This document shows, piece by piece, positions 18,397 to 27,658 of a stretch of DNA of 64,000 bases. A program made the position numbers and the translations under genes. The stretch's first letter is position 1; each line of letters opens with the position of its first letter. This stretch comes from Tenacibaculum mesophilum (lineage in GTDB: Bacteria > Bacteroidota > Bacteroidia > Flavobacteriales > Flavobacteriaceae). Under the pieces are notes generated by a model. The model saw only the letters and a list, made by a program, of their open reading frames with translations. It was not told where the DNA came from and did no database searches. The stretch covers positions 1,230,001 through 1,294,000 of the forward strand of contig NZ_CP032544.1 of NCBI RefSeq assembly GCF_003867075.1. Direction: 5' to 3'.

Positions 18397-19929
18397 TTAA
18401 CTAACTAAAACCTTTTCTTTAGTGTAGTAAACTTTATCTAACGAAGTTATTTCTCCTGTTCTTTTTCTTCTAAAAATGTGTTTTGCCTCTACATCTTTAA
18501 TTGAATCTTTTCCCATAGCTGCAACCATTTCTTTAATGGCACTAATTGTCTTATTATGGTAATTCTTTACACGCATATTCTTATACTTAACTACCAAAGC
18601 CTTTACTAAGTCCTTCTCTTGTGTTGCTACACCCACAGGACAAGTATCTAAATTACATTCACGTGCCTGAATACAGCCTAAACTTAACATAAAGCTACGA
18701 GCCATACCAATTGCATCGGCTCCTAATGCTAGATATTTAATCACATCAAAAGCATCAATAGCTTTACCACTTGCAATAATTTTTATTTGGTCTTTTAGTC
18801 CGTATTTTTTCAACATCTTATTTACAAAAGATAGTCCTTCTAATAACGGTGTACCAATGTAGTTTGAAAACTCTAAAGGTGCTGAACCTGTCCCTCCTTC
18901 TCCTCCATCAACAGCTATATAATCAGGGTAATTATTAGCATCAGCAAAAGCTTTAATCATCGCTTCGATTTCATCGTTGTCTCCAACACAAAACTTAATT
19001 CCTATTGGTTTACCTCCTGATAACTCTCTTACTTGCTGAATAAATGCAACCATTTCGTCAAAATTAGAAAAAGCATCATGTGCCGGTGGTGAATCTACTC
19101 GTGTAAAAGGCTCTACAGAACGAATTTCAGCAATTTCTTTCGTGTTCTTTTTTGCTGGAAGAATTCCACCATGACCTGGTTTAGCTCCTTGTGAAAGCTT
19201 TATTTCAACCATCTTTACCTCTTCTCTAACAGCATTTTTCTTAAAAACCTCAGCATCAAAAACACGTTTACCATTTACACTTTTCCCTGCTCCAAAATAC
19301 CCTGTACCTACCTGAAAAATTAAATCTCCTCCTTGTAAATGATAAGGAGAAACTCCTCCTTCACCTGTATTATGTGCAAAACCACCCATTTTAGCACCTT
19401 GGTTTAATGCCATAATTGCATTTTTACTCAACGAACCAAAAGACATTGCAGAAATATTGATTATAGAAGAGTCATATTTTTGTGTACACTTATCTGAACC
19501 AATAAGTACTCTTTCTCCTTTAATATGATGATGGTCTTTAGGAAATAGTGAATGTTTTACAAACTCATACCCCTTTGCATATACATTATGTTGGGTACCA
19601 AAAGGTACTGTTTCAATTTCTCTTTTTGAACGCTGGTAAACAATACTTCTTTTTTCACGATTAATAGGCTTTCCGTTTAAATCGTCTTCAATAAAATACT
19701 GTTGAATTTTTTCTCTTTCTTCTTCAAATACCCAACGTAAACGAGCAATTACTGGAAAAGCTCTCATTAATGAATGCTTTTTTTGAATAAAAGCATCATA
19801 TATTGCTAACAGAGTAACTGCTGTAGCTACTGTTAGTAAAATGTAATTTCCCATATCTGGCATGAAATAAACTAACACACCACATAAAATATTTATTACA
19901 ATAACAACAGATAAGATAGTATCTCTCAT
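18397..19929 (-). CDS. FMN-binding glutamate synthase family protein
   Basis: The start at 19929 (MRDTILSVVIVINILC) is preferred; a longer open frame upstream lacks family character. The 510-residue product has two N-terminal membrane helices, then the glutamate synthase FMN/Fe-S domain: SAMSFGSLSKNAIMALNQGA, GEGGVSPYH, KLSQGAKPGHGG and DGGEGGTGSAP. The cluster cysteines lie in QARECNLDTCPVGVATQ. Such membrane-anchored GltB-like proteins lack the amidotransferase part and their real substrate is unknown; glutamate synthesis should not be assumed. Spacing of 20 bases from the methyltransferase gene suggests one transcript. Confidence 0.88.
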   Translation of the reverse strand: MRDTILSVVIVINILCGVLVYFMPDMGNYILLTVATAVTLLAIYDAFIQKKHSLMRAFPVIARLRWVFEEEREKIQQYFIEDDLNGKPINREKRSIVYQRSKREIETVPFGTQHNVYAKGYEFVKHSLFPKDHHHIKGERVLIGSDKCTQKYDSSIINISAMSFGSLSKNAIMALNQGAKMGGFAHNTGEGGVSPYHLQGGDLIFQVGTGYFGAGKSVNGKRVFDAEVFKKNAVREEVKMVEIKLSQGAKPGHGGILPAKKNTKEIAEIRSVEPFTRVDSPPAHDAFSNFDEMVAFIQQVRELSGGKPIGIKFCVGDNDEIEAMIKAFADANNYPDYIAVDGGEGGTGSAPLEFSNYIGTPLLEGLSFVNKMLKKYGLKDQIKIIASGKAIDAFDVIKYLALGADAIGMARSFMLSLGCIQARECNLDTCPVGVATQEKDLVKALVVKYKNMRVKNYHNKTISAIKEMVAAMGKDSIKDVEAKHIFRRKRTGEITSLDKVYYTKEKVLVS

Positions 19930-19963
19930 TTTTTTTATTTTTTTGCAAAAATACAATTTTAGC

Positions 19964-19996
19964 ATAAAAAAAGCTCTGACATATAGCCAGAGCTTT
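19964..19996 (-). terminator. Intrinsic terminator of rpmE2
   Basis: A 9-bp stem AAAGCTCTG/CAGAGCTTT (19970-19996) is followed on the minus strand by a run of T. It lies directly after the L31 gene. Confidence 0.8.
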
Positions 19997-20019
19997 CTTG
20001 TATATTTGAATACTTGAAA

Positions 20020-20271
20020 TTATTTTTTGAATTTCGCGTACTTATTTTTGAACTTATCAATACGCCCTGCAGTATCTACTAACTTAGACTTACCAGTGTA
20101 GAAAGGATGTGAAGTTCTTGAAATTTCTAATTTAATTAATGGATACTCAACTCCTTCTACTTCTAAAGTTTCTTTTGTGTTAGCAGTTGAACGTGTTAAA
20201 AAAACATCTCCGTTAGACATGTCTTTAAACGCTACCATTCTATAATTTTCTGGATGTATACCTTTTTTCAT
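20020..20271 (-). CDS. rpmE2: 50S ribosomal protein L31 type B
   Basis: An 83-residue protein starting [20 protein letters not shown], with [20 protein letters not shown] near the middle and a lysine-rich end. It is the zinc-free type B form: the CxxC pair of type A is absent. It has its own strong promoter (20378-20406) with a ~100-base leader, and its own terminator. Confidence 0.96.
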   Translation of the reverse strand: MKKGIHPENYRMVAFKDMSNGDVFLTRSTANTKETLEVEGVEYPLIKLEISRTSHPFYTGKSKLVDTAGRIDKFKNKYAKFKK

Positions 20272-20377
20272 CTCTTGTAAATTTAAAATCTTTTATTTTT
20301 GTTGAAAAAATTATAAAGTTGGTAAAGCTTTATAGTTCTTTCATATATCAAAAACCTGCAATGGCTATTTGAGGGTG

Positions 20378-20406
20378 CAAATTTAACCCTTTTTTTTAAT
20401 TTGCAA
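20378..20406 (-). promoter_or_regulatory. Bacteroidota sigma-A promoter of rpmE2
   Basis: On the minus strand TTG (complement of 20404-20406) and TAAATTTG (complement of 20378-20385) are separated by 18 bases. The match to TTG-N17-23-TAnnTTTG is perfect and points towards rpmE2. Confidence 0.7.
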
Positions 20407-20468
20407 ACAAATAATTTGCTTTAATTTGTAGTACATCTTTATAAACTATAGAAAATAACATTTTATAT

Positions 20469-21509
20469 ATGCGTTTTTATAAACTTTTATCATTAGGATT
20501 AACTACTTTACTCATAACTTCTTGTAGTGAAACTAATTACAAATTTAAATTAAACACTACTAAAAAAACCACTCTAGGCGAAAAAGCCGCTATTAAGTTT
20601 GAACAATTGAAGGGGGAGCAGATAGATTCTGTACACCTTTATGTAAACAACAAACGTGTAAATACTAACGAAACAAGTGTTACTATTAATACTGCCAATT
20701 TTGGTGTAGGAAAACATGCTGTTACCGCATTGGCTTTTTATCCTAATAAGTCAAAAAAATTAAACAACTCTATTGAGATTTTAGCAAAAGAGGCTCCTGC
20801 TGTATACTCTTATAAAATTGTAAACATTTACCCACATGATAAAGGAGCCTATACTCAAGGACTAGAATATAAAAACGGTTATTTATATGAAAGTACGGGT
20901 CGAAACGGTGAGTCTACTTTACGAAAAGTTGAATTAGAAACTGGAAAAGTTTTACAAAAGATAGATTTGGATGAAAAATACTTTGGTGAAGGAATGACCA
21001 TTTTTAATAATAAAATTTATTGGTTAACATGGCACGCTCGAAAAGGATTTATATACGATTTTGAAACATTTAAACAACTTGGCAGCTTTAATTACACCAA
21101 TAGTAATCAAGGATGGGGATTAACACATAACGGTTCTGAGCTTATTAAAACGGATGGAAGTAACAAAATTTGGTTTTTAGACGCCAATAATCAGCAAGAA
21201 AAAAGAAGTGTTCAAGTATACACAAACAAATATCCCGTTGATAATTTAAATGAAATTGAGCTAATAAATGGTAAAATTTATGCTAATAAATGGCAACAAA
21301 ACTCAATAGTTATTATCAATCCAGAAACAGGTGTCGTTGAAGGTGTAGCTAACTTAAATGGATTGAGAGATATTGTTGCTAAAGATCAAACTTTGGAGAC
21401 TCAAGATGATGTACTAAACGGAATTGCATATGATTCTGAAAACAATCGTTTATTTGTTACAGGAAAACATTGGGGAAAATTATTTGAAATAGAATTAATC
21501 AAACAATAA
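20469..21509 (+). CDS. Glutaminyl-peptide cyclotransferase (beta-propeller type), lipoprotein
   Basis: A 346-residue protein with a lipoprotein signal (LLITSCSE). Residues ~115-346 form the plant-type glutamine cyclotransferase propeller: PHDKGAYTQGLEYKNGYLYE, STGRNGESTLRKVELETGK, YFGEGMTIFNNKIYWLTW, and NEIELINGKIYANKWQ. The enzyme converts N-terminal glutamine to pyroglutamate, which protects exported proteins; T9SS substrates in Bacteroidota often carry such ends. Residues ~25-105 form a separate beta-domain of unknown role. The gene is 9 bases upstream of the next lipoprotein gene. Confidence 0.9.
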   Translation: MRFYKLLSLGLTTLLITSCSETNYKFKLNTTKKTTLGEKAAIKFEQLKGEQIDSVHLYVNNKRVNTNETSVTINTANFGVGKHAVTALAFYPNKSKKLNNSIEILAKEAPAVYSYKIVNIYPHDKGAYTQGLEYKNGYLYESTGRNGESTLRKVELETGKVLQKIDLDEKYFGEGMTIFNNKIYWLTWHARKGFIYDFETFKQLGSFNYTNSNQGWGLTHNGSELIKTDGSNKIWFLDANNQQEKRSVQVYTNKYPVDNLNEIELINGKIYANKWQQNSIVIINPETGVVEGVANLNGLRDIVAKDQTLETQDDVLNGIAYDSENNRLFVTGKHWGKLFEIELIKQ

Positions 21510-21518
21510 TCCTAAACC

Positions 21519-23015
21519 ATGAAAAATACCCTTCCCATACTAGCACTTATTCTATCCATTATTGTAATATCTTGTAGAAAAGACTTCAATACAGTACCTA
21601 GTTATGGGAAGTTACAGTTTTCAAAAGACACCGTGTTTCTAGACACTGTTTTTAGCAACATAGGTTCTGCTACTTATAACTTAAAAGTATACAATAAGAG
21701 TAGTAAAACTATTACAATTCCAGAAATCAAATTGGAAAATGGAAATACTTCAAATTATCGATTGAATGTAGATGGATTAGCTGGTGACAGTTTCAATAAT
21801 ATTGATATTTTGGCAAATGATAGTATTTATATTTTTATAGAAACCACTATTAATGTTAACACCATTACCGATCCTTTATATACTGATAAAATATTATTTG
21901 ATAATGGAGAAAACCAACAAGATGTAGATTTAGTTACTTTAGTACAAGACGCTCATTTTATTTTTCCTTCTAAAAACAGTTCGGGTATTGAAACATTAAC
22001 TATTAATGGTAAAGAAACCGAAATTCAGGGTCGCTTTTTAACTGACGAAGAACTAATCTTTACTAATGAAAAACCTTATGTCATTTACGGTTACGCTGCT
22101 GTACCATCAAGTAAAACACTAACAGTTGAAGCCGGAGCTAAAATTCATTTTCACAATAATTCAGGCTTAATTATTGATAAAGATGCAAACTTTAAAGTGA
22201 ATGGAACTTTAGATGAAAAAGTAATTTTTGAAGGAGACCGATTAGAACATCAGTTTAGCGAAATTCCAGGACAATGGGGGGCTATTTGGATACGTGAAGG
22301 TAGTTTTAACAACGAACTAAATTATACTCAAATTAAAAATGGAACTGTTGGACTTCTTGTTGACGGACAAGATACCTCCTCTCCCACGCTAACAATAAAA
22401 AACACTGAAATATATAACAGTTCAAACTATGGTGTTTTAGGTAGAAACACACATATTGAAGGAGAAAACATAGTAATAGGTAGCGCAGGACAATCTGCAT
22501 TAGCTTGTACTTTTGGTGGTAAATATAACTTTACCCATGCTACTTTTGCTAACTTTTGGAACAATAGTATTCGTCAATTACCTTCGGTTTTAGTCAACAA
22601 CCACATTAGTTATCTTAATAATGATAACCAAGAAGTTACAGAGACTAATGATTTGGTTATCGCTAACTTTATAAACTGTATTATTGAAGGAAACAACAAC
22701 GTTGAATTTATTCTTGATAGAATTGATGGTACAACCTTTAATTACTCGGTTGAAAATTGCTTAATAAAATTTAATGACCTTAATAATTCATTCACAGATA
22801 ATACTGAATTGAATTTTAATGATACTGAACATTATCAAAATAACATTTTAAACGGAGAGCCTAACTTTAAAGATGTTACTAAAAATGAGTTTATCATTGG
22901 TGAAAATAGTGATGCTATTAATAAAGCTAAACCTTCTGCTGTTTCTAATGATATTTTAGGTGTAGACAGAAGCACTTCCCCTGATATTGGAGCTTACCAA
23001 CATACTAATTTTTAA
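21519..23015 (+). CDS. Beta-helix lipoprotein, choice-of-anchor/pectate-lyase-like
   Basis: A 498-residue protein with a lipoprotein signal (IIVISCRKDF). After an N-terminal beta domain (~35-140, SKDTVFLDTVFSNIGSATYN) comes a right-handed parallel beta-helix: repeated short strands with asparagine turns such as AGAKIHFHNNSGLIIDKDAN and NNSFTDNTEL. The C-terminal phrase GVDRSTSPDIGAYQ is the ending commonly found in such secreted beta-helix proteins. It is probably surface or periplasmic. No catalytic residues are recognised, so no enzyme activity is claimed. Confidence 0.8.
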   Translation: MKNTLPILALILSIIVISCRKDFNTVPSYGKLQFSKDTVFLDTVFSNIGSATYNLKVYNKSSKTITIPEIKLENGNTSNYRLNVDGLAGDSFNNIDILANDSIYIFIETTINVNTITDPLYTDKILFDNGENQQDVDLVTLVQDAHFIFPSKNSSGIETLTINGKETEIQGRFLTDEELIFTNEKPYVIYGYAAVPSSKTLTVEAGAKIHFHNNSGLIIDKDANFKVNGTLDEKVIFEGDRLEHQFSEIPGQWGAIWIREGSFNNELNYTQIKNGTVGLLVDGQDTSSPTLTIKNTEIYNSSNYGVLGRNTHIEGENIVIGSAGQSALACTFGGKYNFTHATFANFWNNSIRQLPSVLVNNHISYLNNDNQEVTETNDLVIANFINCIIEGNNNVEFILDRIDGTTFNYSVENCLIKFNDLNNSFTDNTELNFNDTEHYQNNILNGEPNFKDVTKNEFIIGENSDAINKAKPSAVSNDILGVDRSTSPDIGAYQHTNF

Positions 23016-23084
23016 CTCTTCAAAAAGAGTCATTAAACATTAAAATATTTATCAAGCGATATATATCTTACAAGCTATAAAACG

Positions 23085-23405
23085 AATTCAAGTTAAAAAA
23101 TATGTTACTTGTTTTTTTCGTTACATAACTTACCTGTAGTACACTTCTTTTCAACCTAAAAAACACTCCATTCATCGAATTAAAAGTAAAAGAGCATAGA
23201 ATCTAAAATATATTTGTAGTGTATTTGTTTCATTCATAGTAATAAAATAGATTAATTAGTTTGGTTAGTTGAGAGCTATTCTTTATTAATAAACATTGAA
23301 TAGCTCTTTTTTAAAAAAGAAATCATTAAACATCAAAATATTTGTCGGGGGGCAACACTATAGATACGTATCTATAAATAAAAGGAATGCTGAGCATTCC
23401 TTTTT
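23085..23405. repeat. 351-bp tandem unit, copy 1
   Basis: This copy matches 23437-23755 at roughly nine bases in ten over its full length, with a period of 350-352. Conserved landmarks are GTTACTTGTTTTTTTCG, TCATCGAATTAAAAGTAAAA, a TATATTTG promoter element, a GAGCTATTC...GAATAGCTC hairpin, TTTGTCGGGGGGCAA, an 18-base palindrome and a GGAATGC-TGA-GCATTCC hairpin. Confidence 0.9.
23220..23312 (+). ncRNA. Candidate small RNA, copy 1
   Basis: A TATATTTG -7 element (23209-23216) precedes about 90 bases that end in a 10-bp stem AGAGCTATTC/GAATAGCTCT (23272-23307) and a T-run. Promoter, short body and intrinsic terminator suggest an independent small transcript. No -33 TTG is visible and there is no coding frame. 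Confidence 0.45.
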
Positions 23406-23406
23406 T
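23381..23406 (+). terminator. GGAATGC hairpin, copy 1
   Basis: AAAGGAATGC-TGA-GCATTCCTTT forms a perfect 10-bp stem with a 3-base loop and T-run. It closes the second module of the repeat unit. Confidence 0.7.
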
Positions 23407-23436
23407 GTTCTTTTTTATAAATTCTTTACAAAAATA

Positions 23437-23755
23437 AATTCAAATTAAAAAACATGTTACTTGTTTTTTTCGTTACATAACTTATCTGTAGTAGGCTTCT
23501 TCTCAACCTAAAAAACACTCCATTCATCGAATTAAAAGTAAAAGAGCATAGAATCTAAAATATATTTGTAGTGTATTTGTTTCATTCATAGTAATAAAAT
23601 AAATTAATAAGTTTGGTTAGTTAAGAGCTATTCTTTATTAATAAAATTGAATAGCTCTTTTTAAAAAAAGAAATCACTAAACATCAAAATATTTGTCGGG
23701 GGGCAATACTATAGATATATATCTATAAAAAAAGGAATGCTGAGCATTCCTTTTT
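23437..23755. repeat. 351-bp tandem unit, copy 2
   Basis: Second copy of the unit at 23085-23405. All hairpins and the promoter element are kept. The 18-base palindrome TATAGATA-CG-TATCTATA of copy 1 is TATAGATA-TA-TATCTATA here, so both central bases changed and the dyad stayed perfect. Confidence 0.9.
23572..23663 (+). ncRNA. Candidate small RNA, copy 2
   Basis: Same layout as the copy at 23220-23312: TATATTTG at 23561-23568, and stem AGAGCTATTC/GAATAGCTCT at 23634-23658 followed by T4. The body TTTCATTCATAGTAATAAAA is identical between copies, while the hairpin loop has lost two bases. Confidence 0.45.
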
Positions 23756-23756
23756 A
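23731..23756. terminator. GGAATGC hairpin, copy 2, facing convergent genes
   Basis: An identical 10-bp stem to copy 1, with A-run and T-run on either side. It lies 19 bases from the end of the convergent amidohydrolase gene and can end transcription from both sides. Confidence 0.75.
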
Positions 23757-23774
23757 TTTTTAACGTACTGTTTT

Positions 23775-25064
23775 TCAATTCATAATTTCTTTATAAACCC
23801 TCCCACTTTTCATCACAAAAACTACTTTTTCCATCGTATGAATATTTTGAATAGGATCTTCTCCTACTGCAATGATATCTGCTACAAACCCTTTTTTAAT
23901 CTGTCCTAACTCATTTTTCATGCCTAATAATGCTGCATTAGTCACTGTTGCAGACTGTATCGTTTCTATAGCAGGCATTCCTGCTTCAACCATGTACCCA
24001 AACTCTTTTCCATTCTTACCATGTTTAAAAACTCCTGCATCAGTACCAAAAGCTATTTTTACACCCTTTTTATAAGCTCTTCCAAAAGTTCCTTGTATTT
24101 GTGGACCAACAGCTAATGCTTTAGGCACTACAATTTCTGGATAAAAGCCTTTTACTTTAGCCTTCTCTTCTACTTCTTTTCCAGCTGTAATAGTTGGTAC
24201 CAAATATGCATCGTATTTTTTCATCAACTCCATTGTTTCATCACTCATATAAGTTCCATGTTCAATCGTTTTTACCCCTCCAATTATGGCGCGTTGCATT
24301 CCTTCATCTCCATGAGCATGAGCCGCTACATGCATTCCGTAATCTTTAGCTGTTTCACAAATTGCTTTTATTTCCTCAATAGTAAACTGCGGATTGTCTC
24401 CGCTTTTGGCCACACTTAATACGCCTCCTGTAGCTGTAATTTTTATACAATCTGCTCCATTTTTGTAACGCTGTCTAACCGCTTTTCGAGCATCTTCTAC
24501 CGAATTTACCACTCCTTCTTTTGGCCCAGGGTTTCCTATTAGCTTTCTACTGCTTCCATTTGTTGGGTCTGCATGCCCTCCTGTCGTTGCTAAAGATTTC
24601 CCCGCAGTAAACACTCTCGGACCTACAATTTTTCCCGATTTAATTGCTTTAGCTAAAGAAATATTAACCCCTGTTCCTCCCAAATCTCTTACCGTGGTAA
24701 AGCCGTTTAACAAAGTGGTTTCGGCAAACTTAACTGAGTTATAAGCTCTATCAGCATCATTCAAAATATATTTTTCCAGTCTTGTTTTCGGACTATGTTC
24801 ACTTTCAACATGCACATGCATATCAATCAATCCAGGCATTACCACCTTATCTTTCAAATCTATCGTTATATCATCAGTATTTTCAGGGTTCACATATCCT
24901 TTTAACACATCAATAATCTTGTTACCTTTTACAATTATAGTTTGTTGTTCTTTTATTTTACCTTTTTCTGTATCAATTAATTTCCCACAAAATATATAGG
25001 TATTTTGAGCAAATGTTGTGATTGACATTGTTAGGAGAAGCGTTAAAAAAAGTCTTTTTTTCAT
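23775..25064 (-). CDS. Secreted amidohydrolase (imidazolonepropionase/Xaa-Pro dipeptidase-like)
   Basis: A 429-residue protein with a signal peptide (KKRLFLTLLLTMSITTFAQ). Metal ligands of the amidohydrolase superfamily appear in order: MPGLIDMHVHVES (HxH), the bridging lysine probably in CIKITATGG, HAHG, EHGTYM and the final aspartate in AFGTDAGVF. It fits the secreted clade often annotated as metal-dependent Xaa-Pro dipeptidases or imidazolonepropionase-like. Actual substrate unknown; the export signal argues against histidine catabolism. Confidence 0.88.
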   Translation of the reverse strand: MKKRLFLTLLLTMSITTFAQNTYIFCGKLIDTEKGKIKEQQTIIVKGNKIIDVLKGYVNPENTDDITIDLKDKVVMPGLIDMHVHVESEHSPKTRLEKYILNDADRAYNSVKFAETTLLNGFTTVRDLGGTGVNISLAKAIKSGKIVGPRVFTAGKSLATTGGHADPTNGSSRKLIGNPGPKEGVVNSVEDARKAVRQRYKNGADCIKITATGGVLSVAKSGDNPQFTIEEIKAICETAKDYGMHVAAHAHGDEGMQRAIIGGVKTIEHGTYMSDETMELMKKYDAYLVPTITAGKEVEEKAKVKGFYPEIVVPKALAVGPQIQGTFGRAYKKGVKIAFGTDAGVFKHGKNGKEFGYMVEAGMPAIETIQSATVTNAALLGMKNELGQIKKGFVADIIAVGEDPIQNIHTMEKVVFVMKSGRVYKEIMN

Positions 25065-25138
25065 GATAATTTAAGAATGATTAAACAATAAATGTAGTGA
25101 TTTTTATGTAGCTTGCCTTTTTAAATTTTGACAATTAC

Positions 25139-25819
25139 ATGAAGAACGTTGTTATTACAGGAACTAGTAGAGGTATTGGTTTTAAATTAGCACAACAGTT
25201 TGCTAATCAAGGACATCAAGTATTAGCCTTATCAAGAAACACAAAACCTTTAGAACAGGTTAGCCACCCAAACATCACTATTATCTCTGTTAATTTATCG
25301 AACGAAAGAGATTTACAAAAAGCAGTTGAATTTGTTTCAACTAAATGGAAAAAGGTAGATATCCTTATCAATAATGCAGGAAAGTTGGTTAACAAACCTT
25401 TTGAACAACTAACTACGCAAGATTTTGAAGAGGTTTATAAAGTGAATGTTTTTGCAGTTGCTGAATTGACTAAAACCCTTCTACCGTTTATGCAAAAAGG
25501 GAGTCATGTGGTAACAGTGAGTAGTATGGGTGGAATTCAAGGAAGCATGAAATTTCCTGGATTAGCTGCCTATAGCTCTGCCAAAGGTGCTGTAATTACC
25601 TTATCAGAACTATTAGCAGAAGAATACAAAGAACAACAAATAGCTTTTAATGTATTAGCCTTAGGCGCTGTACAAACAGAGATGTTAGAAGAAGCTTTCC
25701 CTGGTTATGAAGCTCCATTATCTGCTAAAGAAATGGCTAATTATATTTTTGATTTTGCTTTAACTGGTAATAAATATTATAACGGAAAAGTGCTACAGGT
25801 TTCAAGCTCTACTCCATAA
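25139..25819 (+). CDS. SDR family oxidoreductase
   Basis: A 226-residue short-chain dehydrogenase. NAD(P)-binding TGTSRGIGFKLA lies at the N-terminus, NNAG near residue 80, the catalytic serine in TVSSMGG, and the YxxxK pair in AAYSSAKGAV. Arginine/serine after the glycine motif (ALSRN) suggests NADPH preference. Substrate not evident. The gene diverges from the amidohydrolase gene across a 74-base gap. Confidence 0.92.
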   Translation: MKNVVITGTSRGIGFKLAQQFANQGHQVLALSRNTKPLEQVSHPNITIISVNLSNERDLQKAVEFVSTKWKKVDILINNAGKLVNKPFEQLTTQDFEEVYKVNVFAVAELTKTLLPFMQKGSHVVTVSSMGGIQGSMKFPGLAAYSSAKGAVITLSELLAEEYKEQQIAFNVLALGAVQTEMLEEAFPGYEAPLSAKEMANYIFDFALTGNKYYNGKVLQVSSSTP

Positions 25820-25870
25820 TAAAATAACGTGTATCACTTTTAATGATTTTCGTTTAACATAACTGAAAAG

Positions 25871-25920
25871 AAAATTGTATCTAGAAGCATTAGTTAATTC
25901 TCGATACAATTTTTTATTTT
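25871..25920 (+). terminator. Intrinsic terminator after SDR gene
   Basis: AAAATTGTATC (25871-25881) pairs with GATACAATTTT (25903-25913), followed by a T-run. The loop of about 20 bases can itself pair weakly. Confidence 0.65.
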
Positions 25921-25959
25921 TTCATTTTATTTCAAAATAAAAACCGCTCGAACTGACTT

Positions 25960-26553
25960 TTGAAAAAAACACTAATTAAATACATCCCCAAAGAAGCAAT
26001 TCCATTAGTTGAATACTTAATTATTGAGCATAAAATCAATTTAAAAATAGTAAGTGAACGCCAAACCAAACATGGTGATTTTCGTCGCTTATCAAATGGT
26101 CACATGCAAATTACAGTAAATAACAACTTAAACCCTTATCAATTTTTACTGACGTTAATTCATGAAATTGCACATCATGTTACGTATCAAAAATTTGGAA
26201 GAGTACAACCTCATGGTAAAGAATGGAAAACAGTTTTTCAACATTTAATGTTACCTTTTTTACAGCCAGAAATTTATCCAAAAAATATTCTGCCATATTT
26301 AGCCAATTATTTAAAAAATCCAAAAGCCAGTACAGATACCGATACAAACTTATCGTTAGCTCTACGAGGAGGTAAAGCAGAAAATGGAAAGCATTTTATA
26401 TTTGAAGTGCCTGTAGGGAGTGTTTTTAAATTTAAAAATATTTTATATAAGAGAGGAAATAAACGAAGAACTCGTTATGAATGCTTAAATTTAAACAATA
26501 AAAAAACCTACTTATTCAATCAAAACGCAGAAATTGAATTAATAAAAACTTAA
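25960..26553 (+). CDS. SprT-like zinc metalloprotein
   Basis: A 197-residue protein read from a TTG start. The zinc motif HEIAHH (LTLIHEIAHHVTYQ) with a following HGKEWK fits the SprT/Spartan-like fold. The C-terminal region has a beta-hairpin with KRGNKRRTRYECLNL, the position where family members may carry a zinc ribbon, but the cysteines are lacking here. Function in bacteria is not established. It is 7 bases upstream of manC. Confidence 0.85.
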   Translation: MKKTLIKYIPKEAIPLVEYLIIEHKINLKIVSERQTKHGDFRRLSNGHMQITVNNNLNPYQFLLTLIHEIAHHVTYQKFGRVQPHGKEWKTVFQHLMLPFLQPEIYPKNILPYLANYLKNPKASTDTDTNLSLALRGGKAENGKHFIFEVPVGSVFKFKNILYKRGNKRRTRYECLNLNNKKTYLFNQNAEIELIKT

Positions 26554-26560
26554 AATTCTT

Positions 26561-27622
26561 ATGAAGAATAATTATTACGCAGTAATTATGGCTGGTGGCG
26601 TAGGTTCTCGTCTTTGGCCTGTAAGTACAGAAAACAATCCTAAACAATTTCATGATTTATTAGGAACTGGAGAATCTTTATTACAAAAAACCTTTTACAG
26701 GATCAATCAATTAGTTCCTTCTAAGAATATTTTAATTGCTACGAATCAACGTTATAAAGAATTAATATTAAAACAACTTCCTGAGATTAGCTCAGAACAG
26801 CTACTTCTTGAACCTACAATGCGCAACACAGCTCCTTGTATTTTATATGCTGCATTAAAAATCCGTCAGCAAAATGAAAATGCTGTGATGTTAGTAGCCC
26901 CATCAGATCACTGGATAGAAAACGAAACCGAATTCCTTAAAAACATAGAAACTTCTTTTAACGCTTGCTCAAAGGAAGACATATTAATGACTCTAGGAAT
27001 ACAACCGAATCACCCAAATACGGGGTATGGCTATATTCAATTTGAAGAAAATACTTCTGAAATAAAAAAGGTACAAACGTTTACCGAAAAACCTAATCTA
27101 GAAAAAGCTACTCAGTTTTTAGCGAGTGGCGACTATTTATGGAATGCTGGTATTTTTGTTTGGTCTGTTTCTAGCATTTTACATTCCTTTAAAAAACATC
27201 TTCCTGAAATGGTAAACATTTTAGAAACCGAAGATAACGTGTACAACACTAATTTCGAAGATGATTTTATTAAAAGCAACTATGAGAAGTGCGAGAATAT
27301 TTCTATCGACTTCGGAATTATGGAACGCTCTGAAAAGGTACACGTACTCCCTGTAGATTTTGGTTGGGATGATTTAGGTACTTGGGGTTCTTTATATAAC
27401 AAACTTGATAAAGACACTCATCAAAACGCAACAGTTGGAGCTACAACTATTTTTAAAGATGCCAACGGGAATATGGTTAGTACTAAAAATGGTAAAAAAG
27501 TAGTAGTTCAAGGATTACAAGATTTTATTATTGTAGAAAAAGATGATGTATTAGTTATTTGTCCACGTAAAGACGAACAAGACATTAAACAACTACGAAC
27601 TGAAGCAAAAGAGCAATTTTAA
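26561..27622 (+). CDS. manC: Mannose-1-phosphate guanylyltransferase
   Basis: A 353-residue nucleotidyltransferase. The signature VIMAGGVGSRLWPVSTENNP at the N-terminus, KQFHDLLG, the TMRNTAP loop, APSDHWI and the FTEKPN motif identify GDP-mannose pyrophosphorylase. It makes GDP-mannose from mannose-1-phosphate and GTP for polysaccharide and glycoprotein synthesis. The C-terminal isomerase domain of bifunctional ManC/AlgA is absent, as is usual for the short form. Confidence 0.93.
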   Translation: MKNNYYAVIMAGGVGSRLWPVSTENNPKQFHDLLGTGESLLQKTFYRINQLVPSKNILIATNQRYKELILKQLPEISSEQLLLEPTMRNTAPCILYAALKIRQQNENAVMLVAPSDHWIENETEFLKNIETSFNACSKEDILMTLGIQPNHPNTGYGYIQFEENTSEIKKVQTFTEKPNLEKATQFLASGDYLWNAGIFVWSVSSILHSFKKHLPEMVNILETEDNVYNTNFEDDFIKSNYEKCENISIDFGIMERSEKVHVLPVDFGWDDLGTWGSLYNKLDKDTHQNATVGATTIFKDANGNMVSTKNGKKVVVQGLQDFIIVEKDDVLVICPRKDEQDIKQLRTEAKEQF

Positions 27623-27658
27623 CAAACTACCTCTATCTTTATAAGATATTACTGATTA

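Larger units (their letters stand above)
23016..23774. other. Gene-free intergenic region with duplicated non-coding unit
   Basis: The 759 bases between two genes hold no credible reading frame. They are filled by the duplicated 351-bp unit, its hairpin modules, and at 23027-23070 a decayed copy of the box that opens the second module (shared sequence CATTAAACAT...AAAATATTT). Confidence 0.8.

Noticed and set aside
18397..19929. Catalytic subunit of glutamate synthase
   Set aside because: The amidotransferase domain is missing and two membrane helices are present, so it is only a family member and not GltB.
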